Source: Cupriavidus gilardii
GTDB lineage: Bacteria; Pseudomonadota; Gammaproteobacteria; Burkholderiales; Burkholderiaceae
Assembly: GCF_013314895.1 (NCBI RefSeq)
Contig: NZ_JABTYE010000014.1
Span: 1-64,000 of the forward strand
Length of the DNA: 64,000 nt
Reading direction: 5' to 3'
Of this stretch, positions 41,325 through 52,523 are shown piece after piece. How positions within the stretch are numbered: the stretch's first letter is position 1; each line of letters starts with the position of its first letter. The notes beneath the pieces were generated by a model that ran no database searches, was not told the origin of the DNA, and worked only from the letters and a program-made list of their open reading frames with translations. Made by a program: the position numbers and the translations under genes.

Positions 41325-41364
41325 GCCTCCTGTCAGCGCTGAGGTGCCCCGTCGCGCTTGACGT

Positions 41365-42546
41365 TCAACGCCCTTCCCGCGGCCGCAGCACCCACAGCGC
41401 GACGATCCCGCCCACCACGCCCCAGAACGCCGAGCCGATGCCGGCCAGCGTCATGCCCGAGGCGGTGATCATGAAGGTCAGCAGCGCGGCCTCGCGCTCG
41501 CCGGGGTTCTGCATCGCCGTGGTCAGGCCGCTGGCGATGGAGCCGAGCAGCGCGAACGCCGCCACGGCGATCACCAGCGCCTGCGGGAAGGCGGCGAACA
41601 GCGCCGCGATGCTGGCGGCCAGCGTGCCGGCGACCAGGTAGCCGATGCCGCAGACCACCGCCGCGGTATAGCGCCGCGCCGGGTCCGGATGCGCCTCGGC
41701 ACCGGTGCAGATGGCTGCCGTGATCGCGGCCAGATTGATGCCGTGCGAGCCGAACGGCGCCAGCACCGCAGACGCGATGCCGGCCACCGTGATCAGCGGC
41801 GAAGCCTTGACGTGGTAGCCGTCGGCACGCAGCACGGCCAGGCCAGGGATGTTCTGCGATGCCAGCGCGACGATGAACAGCGGAATCGCGATGCTGACGA
41901 AGGCTTGCAGCGAGAAGGACGGCGTGGTCCACACAGGCGCGGCCACCGCGAAATGGAACTGCTCGAAATGCAGCTGCCCCAGTACGCCGGCCAGCGCCAC
42001 GCCGATCACCAGCACGCCCGGCACCGCATAGCGTGGCCACCAGCGCTTGCCGAGCAAGTACGCCGCGAACATGGGCAACAGCAGCAGCGTCTGGTGTTGC
42101 GCCTGCACGAAGACGTCGATGCTGATGCGGAACAGGATGCCGGCGAGCAGCGCGGCGGCGATGCTGGCCGGCAACGCGCGCATCAGCCGGTCGAACCAGC
42201 CGGTCAGGCCGGCGGCGGTCATCAGCAGCGCCGCCAGCAGGAAGGCGCCGATCGCTTCGGCGTACGGCACGCCCGGCAGGCTTGCAATCAGCAGAGCCGC
42301 GCCCGGCGTGGACCACGCGATCACGATGGGCACGCGTGTGAGCAGCGACAGCCCGATGGTGGTCACCCCCATGCCGATCGACAGCGCCCAGATCCACGAG
42401 GCGATCTGGGCATCGCTCAGATGCGCGGCCTGTCCGGCCTGGATCATCAACACCAGCGAACTGGTGTAGCCGGTCAGCATGGCGACCAGTCCGGCGACGA
42501 CGGCCGAAACGGAAAGATCGGAGACTTTGAGCGTGGCGGAGGGCAT
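41365..42546 (-). CDS. benE: BenE family benzoate/H+ symporter
   Basis: 393 residues starting MPSATLKVSDLSVSAVVAGL, with about 12 membrane helices. GYTSSLVLMIQAGQAAHLSD, WALSIGMGVTTIGLSLLTRV, WSTPGAALLIASLPGVPYAE and FGSHGINLAAITAAICTGAE are BenE signatures. An in-frame ATG at 42714 only adds Arg-rich sequence, so it is rejected. It stands alone without other benzoate genes, so the true substrate is open. Confidence 0.88.
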   Translation of the reverse strand: MPSATLKVSDLSVSAVVAGLVAMLTGYTSSLVLMIQAGQAAHLSDAQIASWIWALSIGMGVTTIGLSLLTRVPIVIAWSTPGAALLIASLPGVPYAEAIGAFLLAALLMTAAGLTGWFDRLMRALPASIAAALLAGILFRISIDVFVQAQHQTLLLLPMFAAYLLGKRWWPRYAVPGVLVIGVALAGVLGQLHFEQFHFAVAAPVWTTPSFSLQAFVSIAIPLFIVALASQNIPGLAVLRADGYHVKASPLITVAGIASAVLAPFGSHGINLAAITAAICTGAEAHPDPARRYTAAVVCGIGYLVAGTLAASIAALFAAFPQALVIAVAAFALLGSIASGLTTAMQNPGEREAALLTFMITASGMTLAGIGSAFWGVVGGIVALWVLRPREGR

Positions 42547-43001
42547 GGCGATTGGGTTCGGTCGGTGCGGTCGATCGCATATCGCGGTTGACGAGCCGGC
42601 GTTGCGGCGATCGACACGGCGGCGATCGGCAACGGCAGTCGGAACGCGCGAATGCGCTGGCGAGCGGGAGCTGCAGTGCGTTGAGGGCGACATCTTCGCA
42701 CGAGCGAGCGGCATCGTCGACGCGGCCGGGAGACCGCCGGCGGCCTACAGGCGTTTTCCCTTACGGATTTGTCCGACTGGAGCGCCCGCCGCCGTCCCGA
42801 TACAGTGAGGCCGTGCCTTGGGAGCAGGGCACCGAGGAGAGACTCTTCAGCCCGCCTATGTCGCGGGCTGTTCTTTTTTGTGGACCGTTGATCGGCATCG
42901 ATGGTGCGTAGGGTGGCACCCCGCCACACATGGACTCCACGCCGTCTTCACAATCGACCGCGACACTGCGCTGCCTGTCACCGACGCAACAGGAGCCCGG
43001 C
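42547..43001. other. Intergenic region with a candidate small RNA/attenuator
   Basis: No gene is seen between the divergent benE and FAD oxidoreductase genes. A clear terminator lies inside: AGCCCGC (42849-42855), 7-nt loop, GCGGGCT (42863-42869), then GTTCTTTTTT. A weak promoter (TGGAGC, 17 nt, TACAGT ending near 42806) precedes it. Together they would give a transcript of about 70 nt that ends ~120 bp before the next gene. Confidence 0.4.
42849..42879 (+). terminator. Terminator upstream of the FAD oxidoreductase gene
   Basis: A 7-bp perfect stem (AGCCCGC/GCGGGCT) followed by GTTCTTTTTTG. No protein gene ends just before it on the plus strand, so it ends either a small RNA or a leader transcript. 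Confidence 0.8.
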
Positions 43002-44234
43002 ATGATGCCATTCCGTCCCGCAGTGTCCGTCCCGAACTCCGCTCCCGCTTCCGAATCCGCTTCTGCTTCCGATTCCGCTTTCGATTCCGCAACGACCGTC
43101 TTTCCGCAGTCCGCCGCCACGGCCGACTACGACGTGATCGTCGTCGGCGCCAGCTTTGCCGGCGCCGCCTGCGCGCTGGCGGCAGCCCGTGCCGGCTTGC
43201 GCGTAGCGGTGCTCGAGCGCAAGCGCGATCCGGGCGCGAAGCTCCATACCACCGGCATCGTCGTCAAGGAGGCGGCCGAGCGCACGTGGCTGGGCCGTGC
43301 GCCGGCGCACTGCTTCCGCCGCGTCGAGCAGGTCCGGCTCTATTCGCCGGCGCTGCGCAGCCTGCGGCTTGACGCGCCCGGCTACTACTTCCTGACCACC
43401 GATACGCCGGCGTTGATGCGCTGGCTGGTCGACGAGCTGGCGCGGCATGGCGTGGTGGTGCACCTGGGCACCCCTTTCGTGCAGGCAATGCGCGATGGCG
43501 ATCGCTGGCGCATTCCGGGCATCGGCCGCACCCGCTACCTGGTCGGCGCCGACGGCGCCAAGTCGCGCGTGGCGGCGTGGCTGGGCCTTCCTGGCCCACG
43601 CGACTTCCTCTACGGCATCGAGTACGAGTTCGACGGCCTGACCCTGCCCGAGCCGGGGGCCTTGCACTGCTTCGTCGGCAAGCGTTTTGCGCCCGGCTAT
43701 CTCGGCTGGGCCGCGCAAACGCCCACCGGCGTGCAGATGGGCCTGGCGCTGCGGCGCCGCCGCCGCGGCCCGCGCACGCCCGATATCGACGGCTTTCTCG
43801 CCCGCGTGCGGCATCTGCTCGGCGTGCCCGACGATGCGGTGCCGGCATCGACGCGCGCCGGGCTGATTCCCTGCGGCGGACCGGTGCTGCCGCTGGGCCG
43901 CGACGGCGTGCTGCTGGCGGGCGATGCGGCCGGCGTGGTGTCCCCGGTCACCGCGGGCGGCATCCATTCGGCGTGGGAGCACGGCGAGACGATCGGCACC
44001 GCGATCGCCGCGCATCTGCGCGAGGGCGGGCCGGCACCCGAGCGTGCCGTGCCGCGCGCCACGCCGCGCTTTCGCGCCAAGCGCGTGCTGCGCTGGCTGT
44101 TCGACCGCTGCCAGTCCGATCGCCTGTTCGAGTGGATGCTGTATTCCCCGCCGCTGCGCTGGGCCGCGCAGCGGCTCTACTTCCATCGACGGCGCCAGCG
44201 GCAGGGCGGGGCCGCCCTCGGCGCGCTCGACTAG
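43002..44234 (+). CDS. FAD-dependent oxidoreductase, geranylgeranyl-reductase-like
   Basis: 410 residues. After a ~40-residue Ser/Ala-rich leader (SESASASDSAFDSA) comes the dinucleotide fold YDVIVVGASFAGAACALAAA, then CAVLERK-like VAVLERKRDPG. The GD motif VLLAGDAAGVVSPVTAGGIH and the VGADGAKSRVA segment are typical of FAD monooxygenase/geranylgeranyl reductase-like enzymes. AGGAGCCCGGC precedes ATG 43002. Substrate unknown. The creB gene follows almost directly. Confidence 0.8.
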   Translation: MMPFRPAVSVPNSAPASESASASDSAFDSATTVFPQSAATADYDVIVVGASFAGAACALAAARAGLRVAVLERKRDPGAKLHTTGIVVKEAAERTWLGRAPAHCFRRVEQVRLYSPALRSLRLDAPGYYFLTTDTPALMRWLVDELARHGVVVHLGTPFVQAMRDGDRWRIPGIGRTRYLVGADGAKSRVAAWLGLPGPRDFLYGIEYEFDGLTLPEPGALHCFVGKRFAPGYLGWAAQTPTGVQMGLALRRRRRGPRTPDIDGFLARVRHLLGVPDDAVPASTRAGLIPCGGPVLPLGRDGVLLAGDAAGVVSPVTAGGIHSAWEHGETIGTAIAAHLREGGPAPERAVPRATPRFRAKRVLRWLFDRCQSDRLFEWMLYSPPLRWAAQRLYFHRRRQRQGGAALGALD

Positions 44235-44292
44235 AATGACGGACCCGCTTCCTGCCTCCCATTTTCCGCCGCAGCCGCCTGCAAGCCCTTCC

Positions 44293-45012
44293 ATGCAAGC
44301 CAACGCCACGCATGTCCCGTCGATCCTGGTGGTCGACGACGAGTCCGCCATTGCCGATACGATCCTCTATGCGTTGCGCACCGAAGGCATGCAGGTCGAG
44401 CACTGTGCGCTGGGCGGCGATGCCATCGCACGTCTGCGCGCGCGGCCGGTCGACCTCGTCATCCTCGACGTGGGCTTGCCTGACCTGAACGGCTTCGAGG
44501 TCTGCCGCACGCTGCGCACCTTCTCCGATGTGCCGGTGATCTTCCTGACCGCGCGCCACGAGGAGATCGATCGTGTCGTGGGGCTGGAGATCGGCGCGGA
44601 CGACTATGTGGTCAAGCCGTTCTCGCCCCGCGAACTGGCCGCGCGCGTGCGCGTGATCCTGCGTCGCATGCGCGGCCGGGGCGAGGGCGCGGCGCCAGTC
44701 CCCGCGCAAAAGGCCGCGCAGGAGGCCGCGCCGCCGTTCCTGCACGATCGCGACGGCGCCCGGCTGGCCTACCGCGGCCAGTGGCTCGACCTGACCCGCT
44801 ACGAATACCGCCTGCTCGCGCTGCTGGCCGACCATCCCGGCCGCATCTATTCGCGCGCGCAATTGATGGACCTGGTCTGGGACGACGCGCTCGACACCAG
44901 CGACCGCACCGTGGACACCCACGTCAAGACGCTGCGCGCCAAGCTGCGCGCGGCCGGCGACGACGACCCGATCCGCACCCATCGCGGCATGGGTTATTCG
45001 CTCGCGATCTGA
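44293..45012 (+). CDS. creB: CreB response regulator
   Basis: 239 residues from ATG 44293 (an in-frame ATG at 44236 would add 19). The receiver has VVDDE, phosphate-acceptor Asp59 in LVILDVGLPDLNGFEVCR, and Lys in DDYVVKPFSPRE. The OmpR-type winged helix has LTRYEYRLLALLADHPGRIY, MDLVWDDALDTSDRTVDTHV and THRGMGYSL, all very close to E. coli CreB. Its sensor gene creC follows at 15 bp but is frameshifted. Confidence 0.87.
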   Translation: MQANATHVPSILVVDDESAIADTILYALRTEGMQVEHCALGGDAIARLRARPVDLVILDVGLPDLNGFEVCRTLRTFSDVPVIFLTARHEEIDRVVGLEIGADDYVVKPFSPRELAARVRVILRRMRGRGEGAAPVPAQKAAQEAAPPFLHDRDGARLAYRGQWLDLTRYEYRLLALLADHPGRIYSRAQLMDLVWDDALDTSDRTVDTHVKTLRAKLRAAGDDDPIRTHRGMGYSLAI

Positions 45013-45027
45013 GCGGGACCGGTACGC

Positions 45028-46481
45028 ATGCGGATCGGTCTGCGCATTTTCCTGGGTTTCTTCCTGATCGTCGGGCTGCGGCCTGGCTGACGCTGCGCGT
45101 GTTCGTACAGGAGGTCAAGCCGGGCGTGCGTCAGGCGATGGAGGACACGCTGATCGACACCGCGCACGCGCTCGCCGCGCTGGCGGCCGACGACATGCGC
45201 GAGGGCCGCATCGCCGACGGCGCGTTCGCGCGCCAGCTGACCGGTCTGCGCGACGCGCCGCTGGACGCCGAACTGTGGGGCCTGCGCAAGCGCGAAATCG
45301 GTTATCGCGTCTATGTCACCGACACGGCCGGCATCGTGCGTTTCGATACGGCCGGCACCGCGGTAGGCCAGGACTATTCGCGCTGGAACGACGTCTACCT
45401 GACGCTGCGCGGCAAGTACGGGGCGCGCAGCACGCGCAGCGATCCGAACGACGAGGGCAGCACCGTGATGTATGTCGCCGCGCCGATCCGCGACGGCGAG
45501 CGCTTGCTCGGCGTGCTGACGGTGGCCAAGCCCAACGCGGTGATGGCGCCGGTGATTGCGCGCAGCCAGCACCGCATCCTGCTGCACGGGCTGCTGCTGA
45601 TGGGCGTGGCCGCGGCGATCGGCCTGGCCTGCACGCTGTGGCTGGCCAACGGACTGCGCCGGCTGCGGCGTTATGCGCGTGCGGTGGCGGCCGGCGAGCG
45701 CGCCGCGATGCCGCTCTCGGGCCGCGGCGAACTGGCCGAGCTGGGCCGGGCGATGGAGACCATGCGCCTGCGGCTCGAGGACAAGCAGTACGTCGAGCAC
45801 TACATCCACACGCTGACCCACGAGATGAAGAGCCCGCTGGCGGCGATCCGGGGCGCGGCGGAATTGCTGCGCGAGGACATGCCGGCCGCCGACCGCGCCC
45901 GCTTCGTCGGCAATATCGACAGCCAGGCGCGGCGGCTGGCCGAGATGGTCGCCAAGCTGCTGGCGCTGGCCGAGGTCGAGCAGCGCCAGCGGCTGGAGGC
46001 ACCGCGGCCTGTCGCGCTGGCACCGCTGCTGGCGGAACTGGCGACCGAGCTCGAGCCGCGGGCGCGGCAGCGTGGCGTCGTGCTGTCGCCGCGCGTGGAG
46101 ATCGATGCCGGCCATGCCGAGGTGCTGGGCGACCCGTTCCTGCTGCGGCAGGCGCTAGCCAACCTGGTCGAGAACGCGATCGACTTCGCGCCGGCCGGCA
46201 CCACCGTCGCGCTGGGTTTGCGGCGCGAGCGCGGCGACCACGGGGAGGCGCTCGCCGTGACGGTCGCCGACGCGGGCCCCGGCATCCCGGACTACGCGCT
46301 GCCGCGGGTGTTCGAACGCTTCTATTCCCTGCCGCGGCCGGGCGGCCGCGACAAAGGCACCGGCCTGGGTCTATGCTTCGCGCGCGAGGTGGCGCTGCTG
46401 CATCGCGGGGAGCTGACGCTGGGCAACCGGCCGGAGGGCGGTGCGCAGGCTAGCTTGCGCCTGCCGGCAATGCCGCGCTAG
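45028..46481 (+). pseudogene. creC: creC sensor kinase with a one-base frameshift
   Basis: From ATG 45028 the frame reads MRIGLRIFLGFFLIVG, then hits a stop at 45088. One frame over, AAWLTLRVFVQEVKPGVRQ continues without break to 46481. Restoring one G to the GGG at 45073-45075 gives a full CreC: CreC sensor region (GQDYSRWNDVYLTLRGKYGA), membrane helix, HAMP, H-box HTLTHEMKSPLAAIRGAAEL, N-box LVENAIDFAP and G-boxes GPGIPDYALPR and KGTGLGLCFA. It is either a real inactivation or an assembly error. All kinase motifs downstream are intact. Confidence 0.85.
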
Positions 46482-46652
46482 CCGTTCGTCGGCGCCCGGT
46501 GCGCCGCCGCGGCGCCATGCTCTACAATGCCGGCTCGCCGCCGATCCGGCCGTGCGCGCGCCGTGCGACGCTCATGCCACCATCACGCCGCGTCCGTCTG
46601 GTCCGCCTCGGCGCTCGCGACCCTTCATCCTGCGCCTCCTTCCCTCGCTGTC

Positions 46653-48620
46653 ATGGCCCTGTTCTCCATTTCCGACGCCCAGCTGGCCTTTGGCCATGTG
46701 GCACTGCTCGACCATGCCGACTTTTCGCTGGAGGCCGGCGAACGGGTCGGCCTGATCGGCCGCAACGGCTCGGGCAAGTCCTCGCTGCTGAAGATCGTGG
46801 CCGGACTCGCTGCGCCCGATGACGGGCTGATCGCACGGCAGCAGGGCATCACGACCGCCTATGTGCCGCAGGAACCGGAATTCGCGCCCGAGCTGACCGT
46901 GTTCGATGCGGTCGCGCAGGGCATGGGTGCCGCGCACGATCTGCTGGTCGCGTACGAGCATGCCGCCAACCGGCTCGCCGAACATCACGACGAGGCTACG
47001 CTGGCCGAACTGCATCGGCTGCAGTCGGAGCTCGACGCGGCCGACGCCTGGCAGCTGCGCACGCGCGTCGAGACGACGCTGGCACGCCTGGGGCTCGATC
47101 CGGTCGCACGGGTCGAAGCGCTGTCCGGCGGCACGCGCAAGCGCGTGGCGCTGGCGCAGGCGCTGGTGGCCGAGCCGGACATCCTGCTGCTGGACGAGCC
47201 GACCAACCACCTCGACGTCGAAGCGATCCGCTGGCTGGAGGATCTGCTGCTGGGTTTTCGCGGCAGCGTGCTGCTGATCACCCACGATCGCGCCTTCCTC
47301 GATCGCGTCGCCACGCGCATCGTCGAGCTCGATCGGGGCAAGCTGGTGTCCTTCCCGGGCAACTTCGCGGCCTACCAGACGCGCAAGGCCGAGATGCTGG
47401 CCGCCGAACAGGTCGAACAGGCCAAGTTCGACAAGCTGCTGGCGCAGGAAGAGGTCTGGATCCGCAAGGGCGTCGAGGCGCGCCGCACGCGCAGCGTCGC
47501 GCGCATCCAGCGGCTGGTGGCGATGCGTAACGAGCGCGCCGCCCGACGCGAGGTGCAGGGCAACGTCAAACTCGAAGTCTCGCAGGCCGACCGCTCGGGC
47601 AAGATCGTGGCCGAGCTGATCGACGTGACCAAGTCCTTCGGCGACCGCACCGTGGTGCGAGACTTCACCGCGACCATCATGCGCGGCGACAAGGTCGGCG
47701 TGATCGGCCCGAACGGCGCGGGCAAGACCACGCTGCTGCGGCTGATCCTCGGCGACCTGGCGCCCGACGCCGGCACGGTCAAGAACGGCAGCAACCTGCA
47801 GGTTGCGTACTTCGACCAGATGCGCACGCAGCTGGATCTGGAGACGTCGCTGGCCGACACCATCAGCCCGGGCAGCGACTGGGTCGAGGTCAACGGCCAG
47901 CGCAAGCACGTGATGAGCTATCTGGGCGATTTCCTGTTCGCGCCCGAGCGCGCGCGTTCGCCGGTCAAGTCGCTGTCAGGCGGCGAGCGCAACCGCCTGC
48001 TGCTCGCTCGGCTGTTCGCGCGGCCGGCCAATGTGCTGGTGCTCGACGAGCCGACCAACGACCTCGATATCGAAACGCTGGAACTGCTGGAAGAGCTGCT
48101 GCAGGACTACGGCGGTACCGTGTTCCTGGTGTCGCACGACCGCGCCTTCCTCGACAACGTGGTGACCTCGACCATCGCCTGGGAAGGCGAGGCGCGCTGG
48201 CGCGAGTATGTCGGCGGCTATTCGGACTGGGTCCAGCAATCGGCGCGCAGCACGGCTGCGCAGGGTCAGCAGGGCCAGGCCGGTCAGAAGGGCGCCGAAC
48301 GCAAGGGCGCCGATGCCGGCAAGCCCGCCGGCACGGACGAGGTCGCCAGGACGGCCGGCCGCGACGCGCGCGGCGCCAATCGCACTGTCAAGCTGTCGTA
48401 CAAGGAGCAGCGCGAACTGGAAGCGCTGCCGGAGCGCATCGCCGCGCTGGAGGCCGAGCAGAAGACGATCGGCGGCCAGCTCGAGGACGGCTCGCTGTAC
48501 GTCAGCGATCCGCCGCGCGCCGCACAGCTGGCGGCGCGCTTCGACGAGATCGAGATGGAACTGCTGGAAGCGCTGGAGCGCTGGGAAGTGCTGGAGGCGA
48601 AGAGCCGCGGGGAAGGCTAG
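46653..48620 (+). CDS. uup: Uup-type ABC-F ATPase
   Basis: 655 residues from ATG 46653. Two ABC cassettes: Walker A GRNGSGKSSLLK (~37) and GPNGAGKTTLLR (~354); signatures LSGGTRKRVALAQAL and LSGGERNRLLLARLF; Walker B DILLLDEPTNHLDVEAI and VLVLDEPTNDLDIETL. No membrane part. The C-terminal ~100 residues include an Ala/Gly/Lys-rich linker and a coiled coil (ELEALPERIAALEAEQKTIG), the DNA-binding end of Uup. It acts on ribosomes/nucleic acid rather than transport. Confidence 0.92.
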   Translation: MALFSISDAQLAFGHVALLDHADFSLEAGERVGLIGRNGSGKSSLLKIVAGLAAPDDGLIARQQGITTAYVPQEPEFAPELTVFDAVAQGMGAAHDLLVAYEHAANRLAEHHDEATLAELHRLQSELDAADAWQLRTRVETTLARLGLDPVARVEALSGGTRKRVALAQALVAEPDILLLDEPTNHLDVEAIRWLEDLLLGFRGSVLLITHDRAFLDRVATRIVELDRGKLVSFPGNFAAYQTRKAEMLAAEQVEQAKFDKLLAQEEVWIRKGVEARRTRSVARIQRLVAMRNERAARREVQGNVKLEVSQADRSGKIVAELIDVTKSFGDRTVVRDFTATIMRGDKVGVIGPNGAGKTTLLRLILGDLAPDAGTVKNGSNLQVAYFDQMRTQLDLETSLADTISPGSDWVEVNGQRKHVMSYLGDFLFAPERARSPVKSLSGGERNRLLLARLFARPANVLVLDEPTNDLDIETLELLEELLQDYGGTVFLVSHDRAFLDNVVTSTIAWEGEARWREYVGGYSDWVQQSARSTAAQGQQGQAGQKGAERKGADAGKPAGTDEVARTAGRDARGANRTVKLSYKEQRELEALPERIAALEAEQKTIGGQLEDGSLYVSDPPRAAQLAARFDEIEMELLEALERWEVLEAKSRGEG

Positions 48621-48644
48621 GGCGGCGTCGGTACGCTGCCCTCT

Positions 48645-48783
48645 CCCCCGGCCGCTCTCCCGCGAGCGGGAGAGGGGCGCGTCGGTTCATCGGCTGCTGT
48701 CGGACCGAGTCCCGCCGGTTTTCTCCCCTCTCCCGCGCGCGGGAGAGGGGGGTGAGGGCATTGGGCGCCCAATGCCCTCACCC
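48645..48783. repeat. Cluster of three intergenic palindromes
   Basis: Three dyads: CTCTCCCGC-GA-GCGGGAGAG (48655-48674); a perfect 26-bp palindrome, arms CCCCTCTCCCGCG (48725-48737) and its complement (48738-48750); and arms GGGTGAGGGCATTGGGC (48750-48766) with its complement to 48783. They lie between convergent genes uup and the MFS operon and probably act as a two-way terminator. The last dyad contributes the stop codon of the 43-aa gene. The first two look like a dispersed repeat family. Confidence 0.85.
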
Positions 48784-48909
48784 ACACCAGGCCAGCACCA
48801 TATTGGTCAGATCGACCATGAACCCCGGCTGCAGATAGCCGATAAAGCCGAGCACCAGCGCCGCCGCCAGCGTGGCGGCGCCCATGATCCGCAGCGCGCG
48901 GGTCGTCAT
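48778..48909 (-). CDS. 43-aa membrane peptide after the MFS gene
   Basis: MTTRALRIMGAATLAAALVL then GFIGYLQPGFMVDLTNMVLA and WCG. It has one membrane helix and an amphipathic end. The ATG lies 2 bp after the MFS stop, on the same strand, so it is co-translated and may be a small partner of the transporter. Its stop lies in the repeat palindrome. Confidence 0.65.
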   Translation of the reverse strand: MTTRALRIMGAATLAAALVLGFIGYLQPGFMVDLTNMVLAWCG

Positions 48910-48911
48910 GA

Positions 48912-50123
48912 TCAGGCGGCCGCCGCCTGCGGGCGCACCAGCGCCTGCTCGCGGATCGGCAGATTGACCAGCGCCGCCACCACGCCGAGCGCGATGGCGA
49001 TGCCCCAGACGATGTCGTAGGCGCCGGTGCGGTCGTACAGATAGCCGCCCAGCCACGCGCCGAGGAAGCTGCCGATCTGGTGCGAGAAGAACACCACGCC
49101 CGACAGCATCGACAGATACTGCACCCCGAACACCTGCGCGATGATGCCGTTGGTCAGCGGCACCGTCGACAGCCACAGCGCGCCCATGATCGCGGCGAAC
49201 ACCCAGGTGCTGAACGCCGACAGCGGCAGCAGCAGATAGGCGGCGATCACGATCGAGCGGCTCAGGTAGATGAACGACAGCAGATAGCGCTTGGGCATGC
49301 GCTGCCCCAGCGCGCCGGCGGTATAGGTGCCGAACACATTGAACAGACCGATCAGCGCCAGCGCCACCGTGGCGACCTTGGGATCGGTGAAGCCGCGGTC
49401 CTTCAGGTACGGCGCCAGGTGCACGCCGATAAAGACGACCTGGAAGCCGCAGACGAAGTAGCCCAGCGTCAGCAGCTGGAAATTGCGGTTGCCGAACGCT
49501 TCCTTGACCGCCTGGCCGATGGTCTGCTGGAAGCCCGGCGCGGCGCTGCCCTGTTTCGGCTCGCGCAGCGCGACGACCAGCGGCAGCATCATGCAGGCCA
49601 TCACCGCCAGCACGAACAGCGCGTTCTGCCAGCCGATCGCCGAGATCAGGCCCTGCTCGACGGGGATCATCAGGAACTGGCCGAACGAGCCGGCCGCGGC
49701 GGCGATGCCCATCGCCCAGACCCGCTTCTCGGGGCTGGCGACGCGGCCGATCACGCCGTAGACCACGCTGTAGGTGGTGCCGGCCTGCGCGATGCCGATC
49801 ATGATGCCGGCGCCCGAGGCGAACGCGGTGCCGCTAGAGGCCAGCGCCATCACCACCAGGCCGGCGACATAGAGCGCCACGCCGACCAGCATCACCCTGA
49901 CCGAGCCGAACTTGTCGGCCAGCGCGCCGGCAAAGGGCTGCGCCACGCCCCACATCAGGTTCTGCAGCGCCAGCGCGAAGGCGAAGGTCTCGCGGCTCCA
50001 GCCGTGCGCCTGCGTGATCGGCAGGTTGAACAGGCCGAAGCCGTGGCGGATGCCCATCGACAGCGTGACGAGCAGGCCGCCGCAGATCAGCACGGTGGTC
50101 AGGGAGAGTTCTTTTCTTGGCAT
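48912..50123 (-). CDS. MFS transporter, OFA/OxlT-like
   Basis: 403 residues, 12 predicted membrane helices. MGIRHGFGLFNLPITQAHGW near the N-terminus, QNLMWGVAQPFAGALADKFG (the loop 2-3 motif), YSVVYGVIGRVASPEKRVWA and FSHQIGSFLGAWLGGYLYDR are standard for monocarboxylate/oxalate-type MFS proteins. The substrate is unknown. Transcribed with the 43-aa membrane peptide and convergent to uup. Confidence 0.83.
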   Translation of the reverse strand: MPRKELSLTTVLICGGLLVTLSMGIRHGFGLFNLPITQAHGWSRETFAFALALQNLMWGVAQPFAGALADKFGSVRVMLVGVALYVAGLVVMALASSGTAFASGAGIMIGIAQAGTTYSVVYGVIGRVASPEKRVWAMGIAAAAGSFGQFLMIPVEQGLISAIGWQNALFVLAVMACMMLPLVVALREPKQGSAAPGFQQTIGQAVKEAFGNRNFQLLTLGYFVCGFQVVFIGVHLAPYLKDRGFTDPKVATVALALIGLFNVFGTYTAGALGQRMPKRYLLSFIYLSRSIVIAAYLLLPLSAFSTWVFAAIMGALWLSTVPLTNGIIAQVFGVQYLSMLSGVVFFSHQIGSFLGAWLGGYLYDRTGAYDIVWGIAIALGVVAALVNLPIREQALVRPQAAAA

Positions 50124-50481
50124 GTGTGGCTCGGTTCGGAGGGTGTTGCCGTTGTCGTTGTTGTCTTGTTCGTTGCCGTCGCGTTGCCCTGCCGGGCAAT
50201 CGTGCTGGCGAGTGTACTCCGCATCGAAAAGGCGCGTCGGCCGCCGCCGAATTCACCCGCGCGGCCAGGGTTTTATGCCGGCGGGGTGGCCCGGGGGCCG
50301 CGCCGGCGAGCCTGCGGCGCGGCCGTAACCAGGCACGCCGGCCGCGCCGGAACGGGCAGAATTCCGCGCTTGATACGGGATTGGCGGCCCCGGCGTTCCA
50401 TTACAATGCAGGCTGCCCGGCCTGGCCGGCCCTCCGAAGCGGATGTCCGGCGGCCGCGATTCCCACTTTCGTAACGACTCC
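50124..50481. other. Divergent upstream region of the MFS gene and parE
   Basis: No gene seen. TACAAT (50402-50407) is a good -10 for parE, about 75 nt ahead of its ATG, with only a weak -35 (GATTGG, 17 nt upstream). The stretch nearer the MFS gene has GTTGTCGTTGTTGTC-type low complexity. A longer open frame from 50443 just adds residues before the parE start. Confidence 0.4.
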
Positions 50482-52485
<2,004 letters not shown>

Positions 52486-52523
52486 TGGCCCTTCAGGGCC
52501 CTGGCGGCAGGTATTGAGTATCC

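Noticed and set aside
42547-42714. Longer benE start at 42714
   Set aside because: The extra residues are Arg/Pro/Ser-rich without membrane character, and family proteins start near MPSATLKVSD.
48621-48783. CRISPR array
   Set aside because: Only three palindromes with unequal spacing and no regular spacers; they are intergenic palindromic repeats.
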